The position numbers and the translations under genes are program-made. Shown in pieces: positions 9,775 through 23,300 of a DNA stretch of 64,000 nt. The notes under the pieces are model-generated. The model was given only the letters and a program-made list of their open reading frames with translations. It was not told the DNA's origin and ran no database searches. Where the stretch lies: contig NW_020859554.1 in the NCBI RefSeq assembly GCF_000972845.2, positions 1 through 64,000 on the forward strand, in the 5' to 3' direction. Source of the DNA: Larimichthys crocea (taxonomy: Eukaryota > Chordata > Actinopteri > Sciaenidae). Position 1 is the stretch's first letter, and every line of letters starts with the position of its first letter.

Positions 9775-12700
9775 GTGAGATAACGCTGTTTGTGAAGGCC
9801 ATGGACAGCTCGGACATCCTGCTGCTCTCAGACTGTGCTACAAGGAAGAAATTTGTCTTTGTCTTAGTTTATGCATCTCTCTCTCTCTCGCTCTCTCTCT
9901 CAGTAAATATGTTTGATCATCAGCTTTCATAGGCCATAGATCATCGGAACATGTGTTCTGCACTTTGTAGTCTGAGGTGGCGTTTGCTTTGGAAGGACAT
10001 GATGAGTGCACAAACCGTTCATTCTCCTACCTACGTGATTTATGGTATAAGGTGTGTGTGAGCAGACGTAAGTCTGTATGAGCGTGTTTTGTTTTGTGAA
10101 CTTCACAGTATCTGATCGAAATGGATCGACAGTACGACATGAGCAATGAGGTGACTGACAGGACAATCATCAGAGTCCTCATGAAGTTACAAGAATGTGA
10201 GAAATAATAAGCACCAGTACTCACTCTTGTAGTGAACACTTGCCCGGGTTATCCAACTTAATTAACGTCCAGTTTTTGAAATAGACTCTTGTTCAGTTAT
10301 TTCACTTAAAAATGCACTGAAAATAGTGAAAATGCTTCTTCAAAGTGGACAGCAGACCTCATCACATATGAGCCAAAATAAGACAGGGTGTTCAACAGAG
10401 TCATTCAGTCATATTGCAGTCATATTGTGTTGGTGGAGCCAAAAAATGATGAAATTAACCAACAAATCTGTTGTCGATTACAATAATAATGATAATTTGC
10501 CCAAGTTTTTTTATAATAATAATAATAATAATAATAATATAATATAACAATCATGTAAACAAAGAATGAGACACAGGTTCAGCAAGGTGATGAGAGAGAC
10601 TAAATGACTACTCCAGCATTAGTTGTCAACACCAACCAGAAGCGTAAAAGCCCCCACTTCATTAACGACCTGCTGCGGCCAACGACCTGAATGAGTTTAC
10701 TGCCACTTTGAAAGACAAAGGGGAAGTCCTGAAACCGCCCCCACAATACCCCCTAACAGCTCCCTCAGCTCAGCAGGGGCCTAGGCTCCTCCACAAATGC
10801 CCACTTTAAAGGTCCTAAAGACTTAAGACCCATTGCCCTGTCCTCAGTCAGTGGCTGGAAAGACAAGGGCGTGGTGCTGGAACTGGACTCATCTGTAGGA
10901 AGACATACAGATGGAGGGAGGCAGACATTAAACATCTAGTGGGCATCAAATGAACAAATCCCTCACCTTTTCTCTATGCAGAGGTAGTTGCAACATTCAT
11001 GTAGTTGCTGTAGGTCAGTTTCTCAGAAGTGGGCCTCTGCTCAGCTCCAGGGAGATATTCAATTTTTCAATTCAATTTTATTTTTATATTTAATTTTACA
11101 GATCTAGACCGTCCTCTGTATAATATTATTTACAGAGACCAACAGTTCCACTAGAGACACAGTTGCACAGCAGCAGCAAATCATCAACTAACTATAAACT
11201 GTAATGGAGATATGGTAGCAATAATGACAGTAATAATATGTGTAGTGGACGTCGTGCAGGACTACAGCAGCAGCCAAGATCCTTGAGAACCTGCTGGAAC
11301 CTCCTCATCACCTCCTGGACCCCCTGCAGTTTGCCTACAGAACCAACAGGTGAATGCACATGAAGCTGGAGAAACATGTCTTTGACTCTGAGACCATCAT
11401 CACTGGATCCCCCAGGGCTGCATTCTTTCTCCTCTTCTCTTCTCCTTGTACACTTGCTAGTACTTAGCTGCACCTCCAGTCATCAGTTAGTCAAGCCCCT
11501 GAAGTTCATGGACGACACCACCCTCATTGGACTCAACTCCAACGGGGATGAGTCTGCCTACAGGAAGATGATTGGCCATCTGGTGACATGGTGTAGCCAG
11601 AGCAACTTGGAGCTCAGTGCTGTAAAGACAGTGGAGGTGGTTTTGGCTACAACCTTGCATCTCTTCAGGACCTGTATTCCTCCAGGACTCTGAGGCATGC
11701 AGGAAAGACTGTGGCTGACCCCCCCCCCATGTATATGAATGCTTAGCTCCTAAAACTGATGAGTAGTTGGCACTATGCCATCAGTGTATGATTATGGGTG
11801 AATGAGATACTGTATGTAGTGTAAACCATTGCGATATAAATACAGTCCGTTTACCATTTACATTAACACACAGCTTGTATTTATCACCCTTTGGACTACT
11901 ACATTTTGTTAAGTATCTTGCAAATTTAAAATGATCTGTGAACCATTGCATGTTACCTGGCAAATACTTTGCACATTCCTGCACAAACTAAACATATCCT
12001 TTAGTCTATGTTTTATTTTGTAACTTCTTGTCTTTTATTGTTGTTGTTTTAGGCTCATGTGGCAATGGCTCTCCAGGATGTCTTCTTGGCCATGAGTCAA
12101 CCTGTCACAGCAACCCTCCTGGCCCTGGGGACAGTATTTGTGGTGGGCGCCGACACAGCACCGTGTCTGACAGTGGTGACACTGGTATTGGCACTTGCTC
12201 TGACAGTGTGGAAGGTAGGATGTCCTGCCTATTTACTGTGCATTGTTAGTCTCTCTCATAAAGATGGGTTCACTGTCAGTAGTGGTACAGAGTTGAGATA
12301 TGATTCATAGTATAATAATTAACATTTCCAGAAAATACAAGTGCAACCCAAATGCACTAACCCAAATGAAAAGTGTCTAACATCAAAGCCCCACCAGTTT
12401 GTTCTCCATGCCATTTGCTCATATTTGGTATTTTTTTCTTGGTTTAGGTGCTTCAAAATATGTAAATATGCTACATAGTTAATTTGTTTCTTTTTTTGCT
12501 TGTCAGTTGCGAGTGGTCAGGAGGCAACTTGACAAGAAACACTCTTGAAACACTCAAGCGCGACGAACGGTGTGTTTATTAAAAAGCATACAAAAACTAT
12601 CACTTTCCAATAATAAGAGCAATACAAATTCCAACAACCCAATAATCTCCAACTCTCATCCAATATTCCATAATACTCTCAACAATTCAACAACTGATCC

Positions 12701-15700
12701 GATTTCCTTTTATACAAATTCTAACGGTCACATGACTAATTAGATTAAACCTTTCATAGATTCTTACATATTTACATAAATAATAACAAATCATAAATAT
12801 GATAGAAATCATAAAAATGCCCATATACCATTATCAAACACCCAAAAATAAATGAGAACATACACAGAAATATTCTGCAGACAGTTTCTTAAAAATTATT
12901 TATTTATTATTATTTTATATTACTTATTCCTCCCTCACTGGGGAAATTCTTTTTTCACTCTATTTTTTATTTACCATGATTTAACCCGGACACACCACAT
13001 GCAGTACAACTCGGCATAACATGCAAATGAGAGGGGATGTGGAGTGATGTGGCAGCAGCCAGACCAGTGCCCCAGTGGCAGTTGGGGTGGCTTGCTCAAG
13101 GGGGTGAACTGGCACCTTCTCAGCTACCACGTCCACCTTCCATATTTTTGGTCCATGTGGGGGTTGAAACTGGCCACCCTCTGGTGCCAAGCCAAATCCC
13201 TATGGGACGGAGTACTGCCCCCCCCCCCCCCCCCCCCTATCAATAATATTTACACTATTGTTATCATTGCCATCATTGCTCAATTATGCACTATCTCTTA
13301 TACTGTCTGATTAAAAAATTTGACAAGTTTATGAAATTAGGTGTGAAAATCAGGTAAAACTAGAAAATTCTAAAGAAATTTTGATGTGCGTGATCTGGCC
13401 CGTCGCCCCCATACATTATTATATAGCATGTCCTTGCTCTGCTGTCCTCTTGTCTTTTTGTCTTTCTCTCTCGTGTCTGTCGTCCTGCCTTTCACATTCA
13501 ATTCAATTCAGCTTTATTGGCATGGTAAACCAGTGTTACATTGCACCAAGCGTGTAACAACAAAAGCACAGATAAATGTTTACATAAAATACAGGAATAT
13601 AAATAAAATAAATTTGGGCTACAGAGCCACCTGATTAAAAGCCCGCATACTCTAATTTAGAAAGAAAATCAATGTTGTACTTTGTACAAGCGGATTTTAG
13701 CCGCAGGTATCCCAGTCGATATGAAAAATTGCTCAAAAACTCATTCCTTCTTTCATTATATGTTTTATTACTGTAAGAAAGAGCTATGACAGCGGGTGAC
13801 AAGCGGGACAGGTAAGGGAAAACATCCTCTCTTTCACTGTATGTTTGTACAGAGAACTTAAATCCAAATTTATCCACATGTAAGGATTTTTAACTTTTAA
13901 AATTCATTCGCTTAGTAACATAAACAAATATATTGTAAATGCTTTTTTCTAACTGTGTCTGTAACGCAGCTACCGTGAAATATACGTTTGTATCAGCAAC
14001 AAACAAATTACGTTGCTTATGCTTTTTTACTCAACAATGAACATGAAAGTGCATGACAGAATTCCAGTATCTCCTCAGGATCTCCTCCCTTACTGCATCA
14101 CTCTCTTCCTTTTCGATGTCACTTGATGCCGCCCCATCCTCTCATCCACGCAGTAGTCCAGCCTTCGGATCCGTTGGTGATGGTTATGTTTTGACACAGC
14201 CCACACATTAGGCTCCACTGCAGACTTGTTTAAGAGCTCTTCGCATGCGGCCTGTTTTGGTGAAAGATTTTCGTCATCTGTCATCCAAGCCTCCCACTCT
14301 CGCGCAGTGCCACTTTAAATGCTGGGTTCACGTGATGTCCAGTGGCTGGAGATATAGTGGTACCCCCAGGATTCACAGCTGGAATTGTGTCTTCAACCAC
14401 CAGAGTGATCGCTTTAACTTAAAGGCCGCATCATATGCTTTTCTTCGAGTATTTTCCACTGTTGATGGGGTAGTGAATGACTGATATTACATAGTTGTGA
14501 TAGTACGCTTGATAGTACGCTTTTTTGGCGCCACGAAAAAAACACGGACTGATCCATACATTTCATTGGACCTCGTCTGGACCTCTCATCCATTTTTTGG
14601 TCTACTGTTGCTAGGCAAACTGTTTTTGGAAAAAGTAAAAAGTAGCGGCGTATAGTCCGGAATTCGTTGGTAATAAAATAATAATAATATAATAATAATA
14701 CTAAATAATATATAATTAATAATAATAGGAGTTTTGGATGGGTTAGTGTCTCAAAGTCCTCCTGCTGCGTTTGTAATTTGTGGAAGTATGTGTCTTAATG
14801 TCCTGGATATGTTGGCAGTGGTTAAGAAATGCAGCTCAATCTCCACCTCGTGTTGGTGTGCATGGGGTGCACAGTCTGTCTTCTCCCTTGGGGCAGGCCA
14901 CGTCTGTCGTGTCGGCCTGTCTCTACGGGCCAGGCTGTCTGTTTCTGAGTCTGTACATAGCTAACGTTTTCCTCAGTCTGGGGTCTGGTCACAGTCCAAG
15001 CCTCAGACTAATCTGCCATGGAGTATTTTCTGTTATGGCCAACTAGCACTGGAGTTTGCTTGGGTTTTGGTGCAGATGCTCCACTAGTTGATTAATTGTT
15101 CTTTTCTTATCTGATTTGGTTGCGGCTGGATTGTGTGCGGGCGGTCTTGGTGCCTGTGTGTTGCACTGAGCGGTGACCAGCTCTGGCTGAGGGGATCCAC
15201 CCTTCTTTTGCTCTCTCTCCTCTTGGCATTGCAGGGCCTTGTGTGGTAGTGGCTTGGGCTCGCTGGCTTGAGGGTTTGGTATTGATGGCTCTTTTTGTAT
15301 CCGAATTAAAGGGGAAAATTGTTCCTAATTCAGCTCGCACATCCATTCTACTGGGGCGTGTTCCTTTGGAACTCTGAGAATGCTCTATCCAGATCTCAGT
15401 ATGTAGGCTTCCCATTGGGTGTTTGTCCCATTTTCAAAAGTTTTGATTTATAAGAGGGCCCCATACTTCCTACATACGTAAAATAAAATAGGTTCAATTA
15501 TAGAGTGGCTATTTTGAGCCAGATTCTAACGGGTATATCACATCACTGAGGACTTCTTAAGGCGGAAAAAGCTTCTTCCCTTGTCTCTGAGTTTCATTAA
15601 TGGCCAGATTAAAATTTCCTGTGGAGCTAATTTTTGAGTCCTAAATATGTGTAGTTATGTGTGTGTTCAATGTCAGCGGAGCCCAGTAAGAACTTTAGTT

Positions 15701-16808
15701 TGGGTTTCCCTGACATCTGGGTCGTTTCTGGAAACCATAATCCTCGTCTTCTCTAGGTTCAAACTGTCAGGGCCCAGGTCTCACAGAAGTTTTGCAGATG
15801 ATCTAGTTTATCTCTTTAGATGGAGCTAACAGTATTAGATCATCTGCAAAGAGTAGGCATTTAATATCTGTGTCAGAGAGAGTGAGGCCAGGGATATCCG
15901 ACTGTTACACGTGGATTTTAATTCATCAATATAAATGTTAAACAGGGTGGGGATGAGACTGTAGCCCTGTTTCACCCCTCTGCTTTGGAGGAAGAAATCT
16001 GTTTCCAGTTGTTGATCTTCACAGCCCATTTATTATTTATGTAACATTGTTTTAATTATGTCATGATTTTCCCCCCTATACCTTTTCAATTAACTTAGGA
16101 ACAGACCACTATGCCAGATTGAGTCGAATGCTTTTTTGAAGTCTACAAAACAAGAGAAAATTGTTCTTGTTGATGAAACATGTTGTTAATGAGAGTGTGA
16201 AGGGTATAGATGTGGTCAGCAGTTCGGTGTCGTGTGGGTTAAATCCCATTTGGCTCTACGCAACGTTCTGTTCGCTGAGGATCAGTCTGCAGTCGGCTGT
16301 TTAGGATGCTGCAGAATACCTTCCCCGGTTGCTGCTGACACATAAGCCTCTGTAATTGTTTGGGTCAAATTTATTTCCATTTTTTTACAGATTGGTGTTA
16401 TGATTCCTTTGCTCAGATGTCAGGGAAATACCCAATGTTGGAGGACCAAGGTTGAAAATTTCAAAATGCCAATGTTGAATTTCTTTGCGTTAAATTTCAG
16501 CATTTCATTTAAAATGCCATCGGACCACTGGCCTTCCTTGATGTAGGGCCTTGATTTTATTTAGTAGCTCCTTTTCAGTAATTGATAATCTAAAGGTTCT
16601 GGTTGTCTTTAACGACTGATTCTAGAGTTTGTAATTTGTTCAGGAGCTCATTTTGGCCGAATTCAGTGTAATAGTACTAACAGGTTTTCACAAGTGTTGT
16701 TCCAATTTCACCATTTTGAATCAGCCAATTCTTCTTTGTGTGGTGTGCTCGATGTTGCATTTTTTCCAGAAATCATTTGAGTCAATGGATTTTATTCCTT
16801 TCTCTCAC

Positions 16809-16849
<41 letters not shown>

Positions 16850-17302
16850 TTCTCTCACTGTCTGTCTGTCTTTCTCTCACTGTCTGTCTCTCACTGTCTG
16901 TCTGCCTGCCTTTCTCTCACTGTCTGTCTGTCTGCCTTTCTCTCACTATCTGTCTGTCTTTCTCTCACTGTCTGTCTGCCTTTCTCTCTCTCTCTCTGTC
17001 TGTCTGTCTGTCTGCCTTTCTCTCACTTTCGGTCTCTTTCTGGGGAGCAAGAACTGTGGGGGTTGTGCCAAATAAAACAACTAAAGTACAAAAAAAAGGG
17101 CCTAGCTCAACCGTATCTGGCAGCAACGAAAAAGCAATCTCTTGTCTACCAAAATCTCTGAAAAGAATAAAAATACACTAGAGGCAACAACCCATAACCT
17201 AGTGTGATAACAATTAATTTCTGTGTGCACGAATGTATGGGGTACCCCAGCCTTACCTCAGTTCTATCCCCCACCACAAACCTTCATAGAACATCAGTAA
17301 GT

Positions 17303-17367
<65 letters not shown>

Positions 17368-20300
17368 TTAAAAGGTGTCCTCTGTCTCTGATTGGACGAG
17401 TGACCAAGTGAACCAATCTCCAGCTCTTCTGGCAGCCAATCCTCCCCTTCTCACCTGAAGGACAAAGGGAGGAAGGAGAGAGAGGAACACAAACCTATAC
17501 ACGTAACACTCCCACCCATTCGAGTCCAACCAAAGGTTTGGACAATCAACTAACCCTGCCTATAATGCACGAGACAAGGCGTTGGCGAGTACATTTTCAG
17601 CCCCCTTTTTATGAGCAATCTCCAGGTTGTAGTTCTGAACGATCAAAGACCAACGCATTAGCCAATGGTTACTGTTGTACATCCTGGAGAGGAAGACTAA
17701 AGGGTTGTGATCAGTGAAAACCCTTATAGGTTTAACACTGGAGGCAAAATAGACTTCGAAATGCTGCAAAGCATGTAACAATGCAAGAGTTTCTTTTTCA
17801 ATCGTGGAGTACCTCAGTTGATGTTTGTCAAACTTCCTTGAAAAGTAGGCTACAGGATGGTCGATGCCCTAGAGATCTTTCTGTAGGAGTACAGCCATTG
17901 CTGTGATTTACGCGTCCGCAGGGTGCACCTAGCCTCGACCAATCTGGTGACCAAGATACAAGATAGAACCTCTTCCAAATTCACATTTAGAAAGGTTGAG
18001 AGTTAGTGAGGCATCAGCTAGATGTTTGAAAACGTCCCTCAAGGTAGCCATGTGAGAGTTCCAGTCATCAGAATATACAACAATGTCATCCAAATATGCC
18101 TTACAGTGTGGAACATCACCCAGCACCTTGTTTACTAGTCTCTGAAAAGTAGCAGGCGAATTACAGAGACCAAAGGGCATTACCGTATACTGAAGGAAAT
18201 TGTCCGGTGTGACAAAAGCTGAGATTTCAGAGGCACGCGGTGTTAACGGAACCTGCCAGTAGCCTTTTAGCATGTCAAATTTGCTGAAATACACTGCTCG
18301 ACCAACCTCATCAATACAGTCTTCAATAAGTGGCAATGGGTGTGCATCAGGGACAGTCACAGAGTTTACTTTACGAAAGTCAGTACAGAACCTTGGACTG
18401 CCATCCGACTTCTCATCCAGCACACATGGGGAGCTCCATGGACTGGAGCTGGGCACAGCGAATCCATGTTCCACCAGGTAGTCCACCTCCTTCCTCATGC
18501 ACTCCCCCTTCGCAGGATTAACCCGATAGGCATGCTGTTTGATGGGTCCTGGGTTAGTTAAGACAATGTCATGTGTAATGACAGTAGTCTGAGAGGGAAT
18601 ATCAAGTAACAAGTAAGGAAAGCCAGAAATTAGGTTCTCAACATCACCACGATGGTCATCAGGAAGGTGAGACAAAAAGTGAGACAAATTGGACAGTAGC
18701 TCCAAATTCTTCAGTCTTACCCCCTGTGGTGAGGCGCTATGCATAACCAACCCACCCTCTTCAGCAGAGCTCACTGTTGAGAAAACAGATACTGGTGACA
18801 CAACATCCTTTACTTCTGGAACTTCAGACGTTCCACTTCCATCTCCTGGTGTAAAGTATGGATTCATCGTGTTTACACAGCACAATCTGTTTCTGCGTCT
18901 GTGGCCGGGAGTTTGAATGATAAAGTTAGTGTCACTGACTTTCTTCTCCACAACATATGGACCGGAAAATTTCACAGATAGAGTAGAACCAGAGATAGGA
19001 GAAAGAATCACAACCTTTTAACCAGGTTGAAACGAGTGGGCCACGGCTTTCTGGTCATAGTGTTGCTTCATTTTTACCTGAGAGGAGGATAGAGACTCCT
19101 TGGTCAAAGAGCAGGTGCTGTAAAGACTAGCTCTGAGTTTCATCACATACTCAGGGATGCTATGAACTTTCTTCCCTTCTGGCAAGAGAAGTTGTTCCTT
19201 TAGAATTTTTAAGGGGCCACGAACCTCATGTCCAAACACCAGTTCAGCAGGACTAAATCCGAGTGACTCCTGTACAGCTTCACGGGCAGCAAACAAAACA
19301 AATGGCACAGCTTCATCCCAGTCCTTTCGAGACTCAAAACAGTGTTTCCTGAGCATGGACTTCAGGGTCTGATGAAACCTTTCTAGTGCCCCCTGGCTTT
19401 CAGGATGATATGGGCTTGAAGTCACATGCTTAATACCTAAGGTTTTCAGTACTTGGGATCGATATGCCACTGGGACCACAATTTGATAAGTTGCATTCCA
19501 GTCTCCAACATCCAAGACATCACCACTCCAACGGTGAATCAGCAATCCATGGTCCATGAGGTAGGCCACTTTCTTTTTCTTTGCCTCTTCAACACTAAGG
19601 ACAGAAGACAAACAGCTTTTTAGTGTTTTATCACTCTGTTGGACTGCAATAAACTCGTCTCTTGTGGCCGGCAGCTCCACTGCCTCTGTACTTGAGATAC
19701 CGGATTGCTCATGATTAAGCTTCAACACTGACGGATTTTCAAACTCTAGAGTTTTTGTATCAGCTGGCTGATCTACAAAGAAGAAGTCGCACAGGCCAGA
19801 TCCATATCTCCTTGTCTGAGCCCTTGTGACTGCACAAGCCGGAAAAATCTCAGGAGATTCTTGACTGTCACCAGCAGTGTTGGTTGCAACAGGGACATCC
19901 ACTATCACTGGAGTTGGACTCACTTTTCCCTCAGCAATATCATTACAAAAGAGGAAATCAACACCAGCAACAGGCAAGTCAGGGAGAACTGCAACGTCGA
20001 ACTCATATTCCTCGAAGTACTGGTCGAGGTGGTGGAGTTGAAGCCATATTTGACTCAAGTCTATTAATAAATCCTAAACCTAAAGTAAATTATAATTCAT
20101 TTGAAAGTCTTGTTCTTAGCCTTACTTACCCAACCTGGAAAACATTGCAGCCAATTTTATTTGTTACAGTATATCAGCTCCTGGTCCTTATTCTGAATTT
20201 TTATCTGAATTTGCAGAATTTGCATCTGGTTTGATCCTTAAAACAGATAAAGTAATTATTGTAGGTGATTTTAATATTCATGTGGACAACCACAATGATA

Positions 20301-23300
20301 GTCACATCTACTGCTTTTTTCTCTTTATTAGATTCAATCAGCTTCTGTCAGAGTGTAAATAAACCGACTCATTGTCTGAACCACACTCTTGATCTTGTTC
20401 TCTTATATGGCATTGAAATTGATCATCTAATTGTCTTTCCACAGAATCCTCTTCTGTCTGACCATTTTTTAATAACCTTTGAGTTCATACTACCGGACTA
20501 TAAGCCTTTGTGCAGAAACTCCTACAGCAGATGTTTATCTGATATTGCTGTAGCCAAATTTAAGGAAGTGATTCCTTCAGTATTGAATTCAATGCCATGT
20601 CTCAATGTAACAGAGGACTTGTCTGCTTCCTTTAGCCCCTCACAAACAGATCATCTTGTTAGGAGGTTAGCACCATGGTATAGCCAGCAGACTCGTAAAT
20701 TAAAACAAGAGACATGTAAATCTGAACGCAAATGGCGTGCCGCTAAACTGGAAGAATCTCATCTAGTCTGGCAAGATAATCTCAAAACATACAGGAAGGC
20801 TCTCCGTAATGCCAGAGCAGCCTTCTACTCTTCATTAATTGAGGAGAATAAGAACAACCCCAGGTTTCTCTTCAGCACTGTAGCCAGGCTAACAGAGAAT
20901 CACAGCTCTACTGAACCATCTATTCCTTTAGGTCTAAGTAGCAATGACTTCATGAGCTTCTTTAATGATAAAATTATAACTATTAGAGACAAAATCCATC
21001 ACCTCTTGCCCTCAACAGGCATTGATCTGCATTCTGATACAGCAAGTTTGGAAACAGCTGTAAAACATGATATGTATTTAGACTCTTTTTCTCCCATCAA
21101 CCTTCAACAGATAACTTTAATAATTTCTTCATCTAAGCCGTCACCCTGTCTCTTAGACCTCATTACAACCAGACTGCTCAAGGGATATGTACTACAGTCC
21201 ATTAAATTGTAATGCTGTAATTAAACCTCTTCTTAAAAAGCCCACTCTAGACCCAGAGGTCTTAGCCAACTACAGACCGATATCAAACCTTCCCTTTCTG
21301 TCTAAGATACTTGAGAAAGCTGTAGCTAATCAGCTGTGTGACTTTCTCCATAACAATAGTCTATTTGAGGATTTTCAGTCAGGATTTAGAGTGCATCATA
21401 GCACAGAGACCGCATTAGTCAAAGTTACAAATGACCTCCTAATGGCATCAGACAAAGGACTCATCTCTGTACTTGTCCTGTCAGATCTTAGTGCTGCATT
21501 TGACACCATTGACCATCAAATTCTTTTACAGAGGCTGGAACATCAAATTGGCATCAAAGGAACCGCCCTAAGCTGGTTTAAGTTTTATTTCTTAGATCGA
21601 TCTCAGTTTGTTCACGTCAATGATGAATCCTCCATGCATATCAAAGTTTGTCATGGAGTTCCACAAGGTTATGTACTAGGACCACTTCTATTCAGTTATA
21701 TGGTTCCTTATGGAATATTACAGGCATCACTAATTTTCATTGTTATACCGATGACACCGAATTATATTTATTGATCAAGCCTGATGAAACCAATCAATTA
21801 ACTGAACTCGAGGCATGCCTTAAGGATATAAAAAGTTGGATGATCTACAATTTTCTGATGTTAAATTCAAACAAAACAGCTCCACCGTAAAGAATCTTGG
21901 AGTTGTTTTTGATCAGGATTTGTCCTTTAACGTCCACATAAAACAGGAGGACTCCATTCTTCCACTTACGTAACATTGCAGAAATCAGATACATCTTATC
22001 TGAAGCAGATGCAGAAAAACTAGTCCATGCATCTGTTACTTCTAGGTTGGACTATTGTAACTCTTTGTTATCAGCCTGCTCCAATAAGTCTCTTAGGACT
22101 TTGCAGCTAATCAAATCAAATCAATTTTATTTGTATAGCCCAAAGTCACAAAGTACATTTGCCTCAGAGGGCTTTACAATCTGTACAGGGAGTGACACCC
22201 TCTGTCCTTAGACCCTCGGTTCGAGTGAGGAAAAACTTGCCCACAAAAAATTCTTTAACAGGGAAAAAAGGTGGAAGAAACCTCAGGAAGAGCCACAGAG
22301 GAGGGATCCCTCTCCCAGGACGGACAGACGTGCAATGGATGTCAGATGTACAGGACAAATCAACACAAACATATTGTACAATCATAACTAAAAGAGCTCA
22401 TAGTACCTTACTACTCCTCTAGACGCTTTCAAGATGCTGGGTTCCTTGTGGTTCCTATAGTTTCCAAAAGTAGATTGGGAGCCAGAGCTTTCAGCTACCG
22501 TGATTCCGTCGACAAATTATCGATCCAGGACTTTAATGATCAGACAAAGCCACCGCCACCTGTTCTGGCCTCCGTACCCTCTCACTTATGGCGTCTTCCT
22601 GGTCGGTTGCCACGCAACACCGGTCGCAGAAGACGAGGAAAGAGAGGTGGAGTGATATGCCGGCTGAAAGCTCACCTGGCCTCGTCCTCCACGTACAATG
22701 CTCGCCATCCGCTGTTTGGTCTCTCCAGTGATTACGCCGGATACGACATCCGAGGCTCCGTGGACTACTCCTACCGATGGCTGCTGCCAGCCGTACCGGA
22801 GGCCGGGTGCCCACCTCCCTGCCGCCGACCCGCAAGGATCCGTAGATGGGGCCGCGCGCTGGAGAATCTCCGTCCGGTTAACCGGGCCTCCCAACAGACG
22901 GACCGGCATCTGGTTCTCATGGCTCTCATCAACACCAGATCCGTCGTAAATAAGACTTTTATCCTAAACGACTGTTTTACTTCGCATTGTTTGGATTTCC
23001 TCCTGCTGACTGAAACCTGGCTGAAACCAGGTGAAATCAGCGCGTTTTCTGAGCTCCTCCCACCCAGCTGTTCTTTCTTCAGCTCCCCGCGAGTGTCAGG
23101 GCGAGGGGGGGGACTCGCTGCTGTGTTCAATGACAATTTTAAATGTAGGCTTCTTCCCACAGGCACATACTCCTCGTTTGAACTGCAGGTGTTTGCCGTG
23201 GAGTTCCCAAGTCCTGTTTTGTGTGCTGTTGTCTATCGCCCTCCCAAATATAATAAGGGCTTTATTCATGAGTTCACTGAATTTCTGGCTGACATTCTCC

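Noticed and set aside
12059..12310. Hydrophobic 83-codon frame over exon 2
   Set aside because: It is the shadow of the conserved exon 2 frame containing SDSGDTGIG.
16653..17181. Two overlapping ~145-codon frames full of CLSVCLS
   Set aside because: Translation of a (CTGT)n/(TC)n microsatellite.
22448..22548. Apparent N-terminus of the 799-codon LINE frame
   Set aside because: The first codons belong to the host L2 ([12 protein letters not shown]). The inserted LINE starts at 22,499, so the fused start is accidental.
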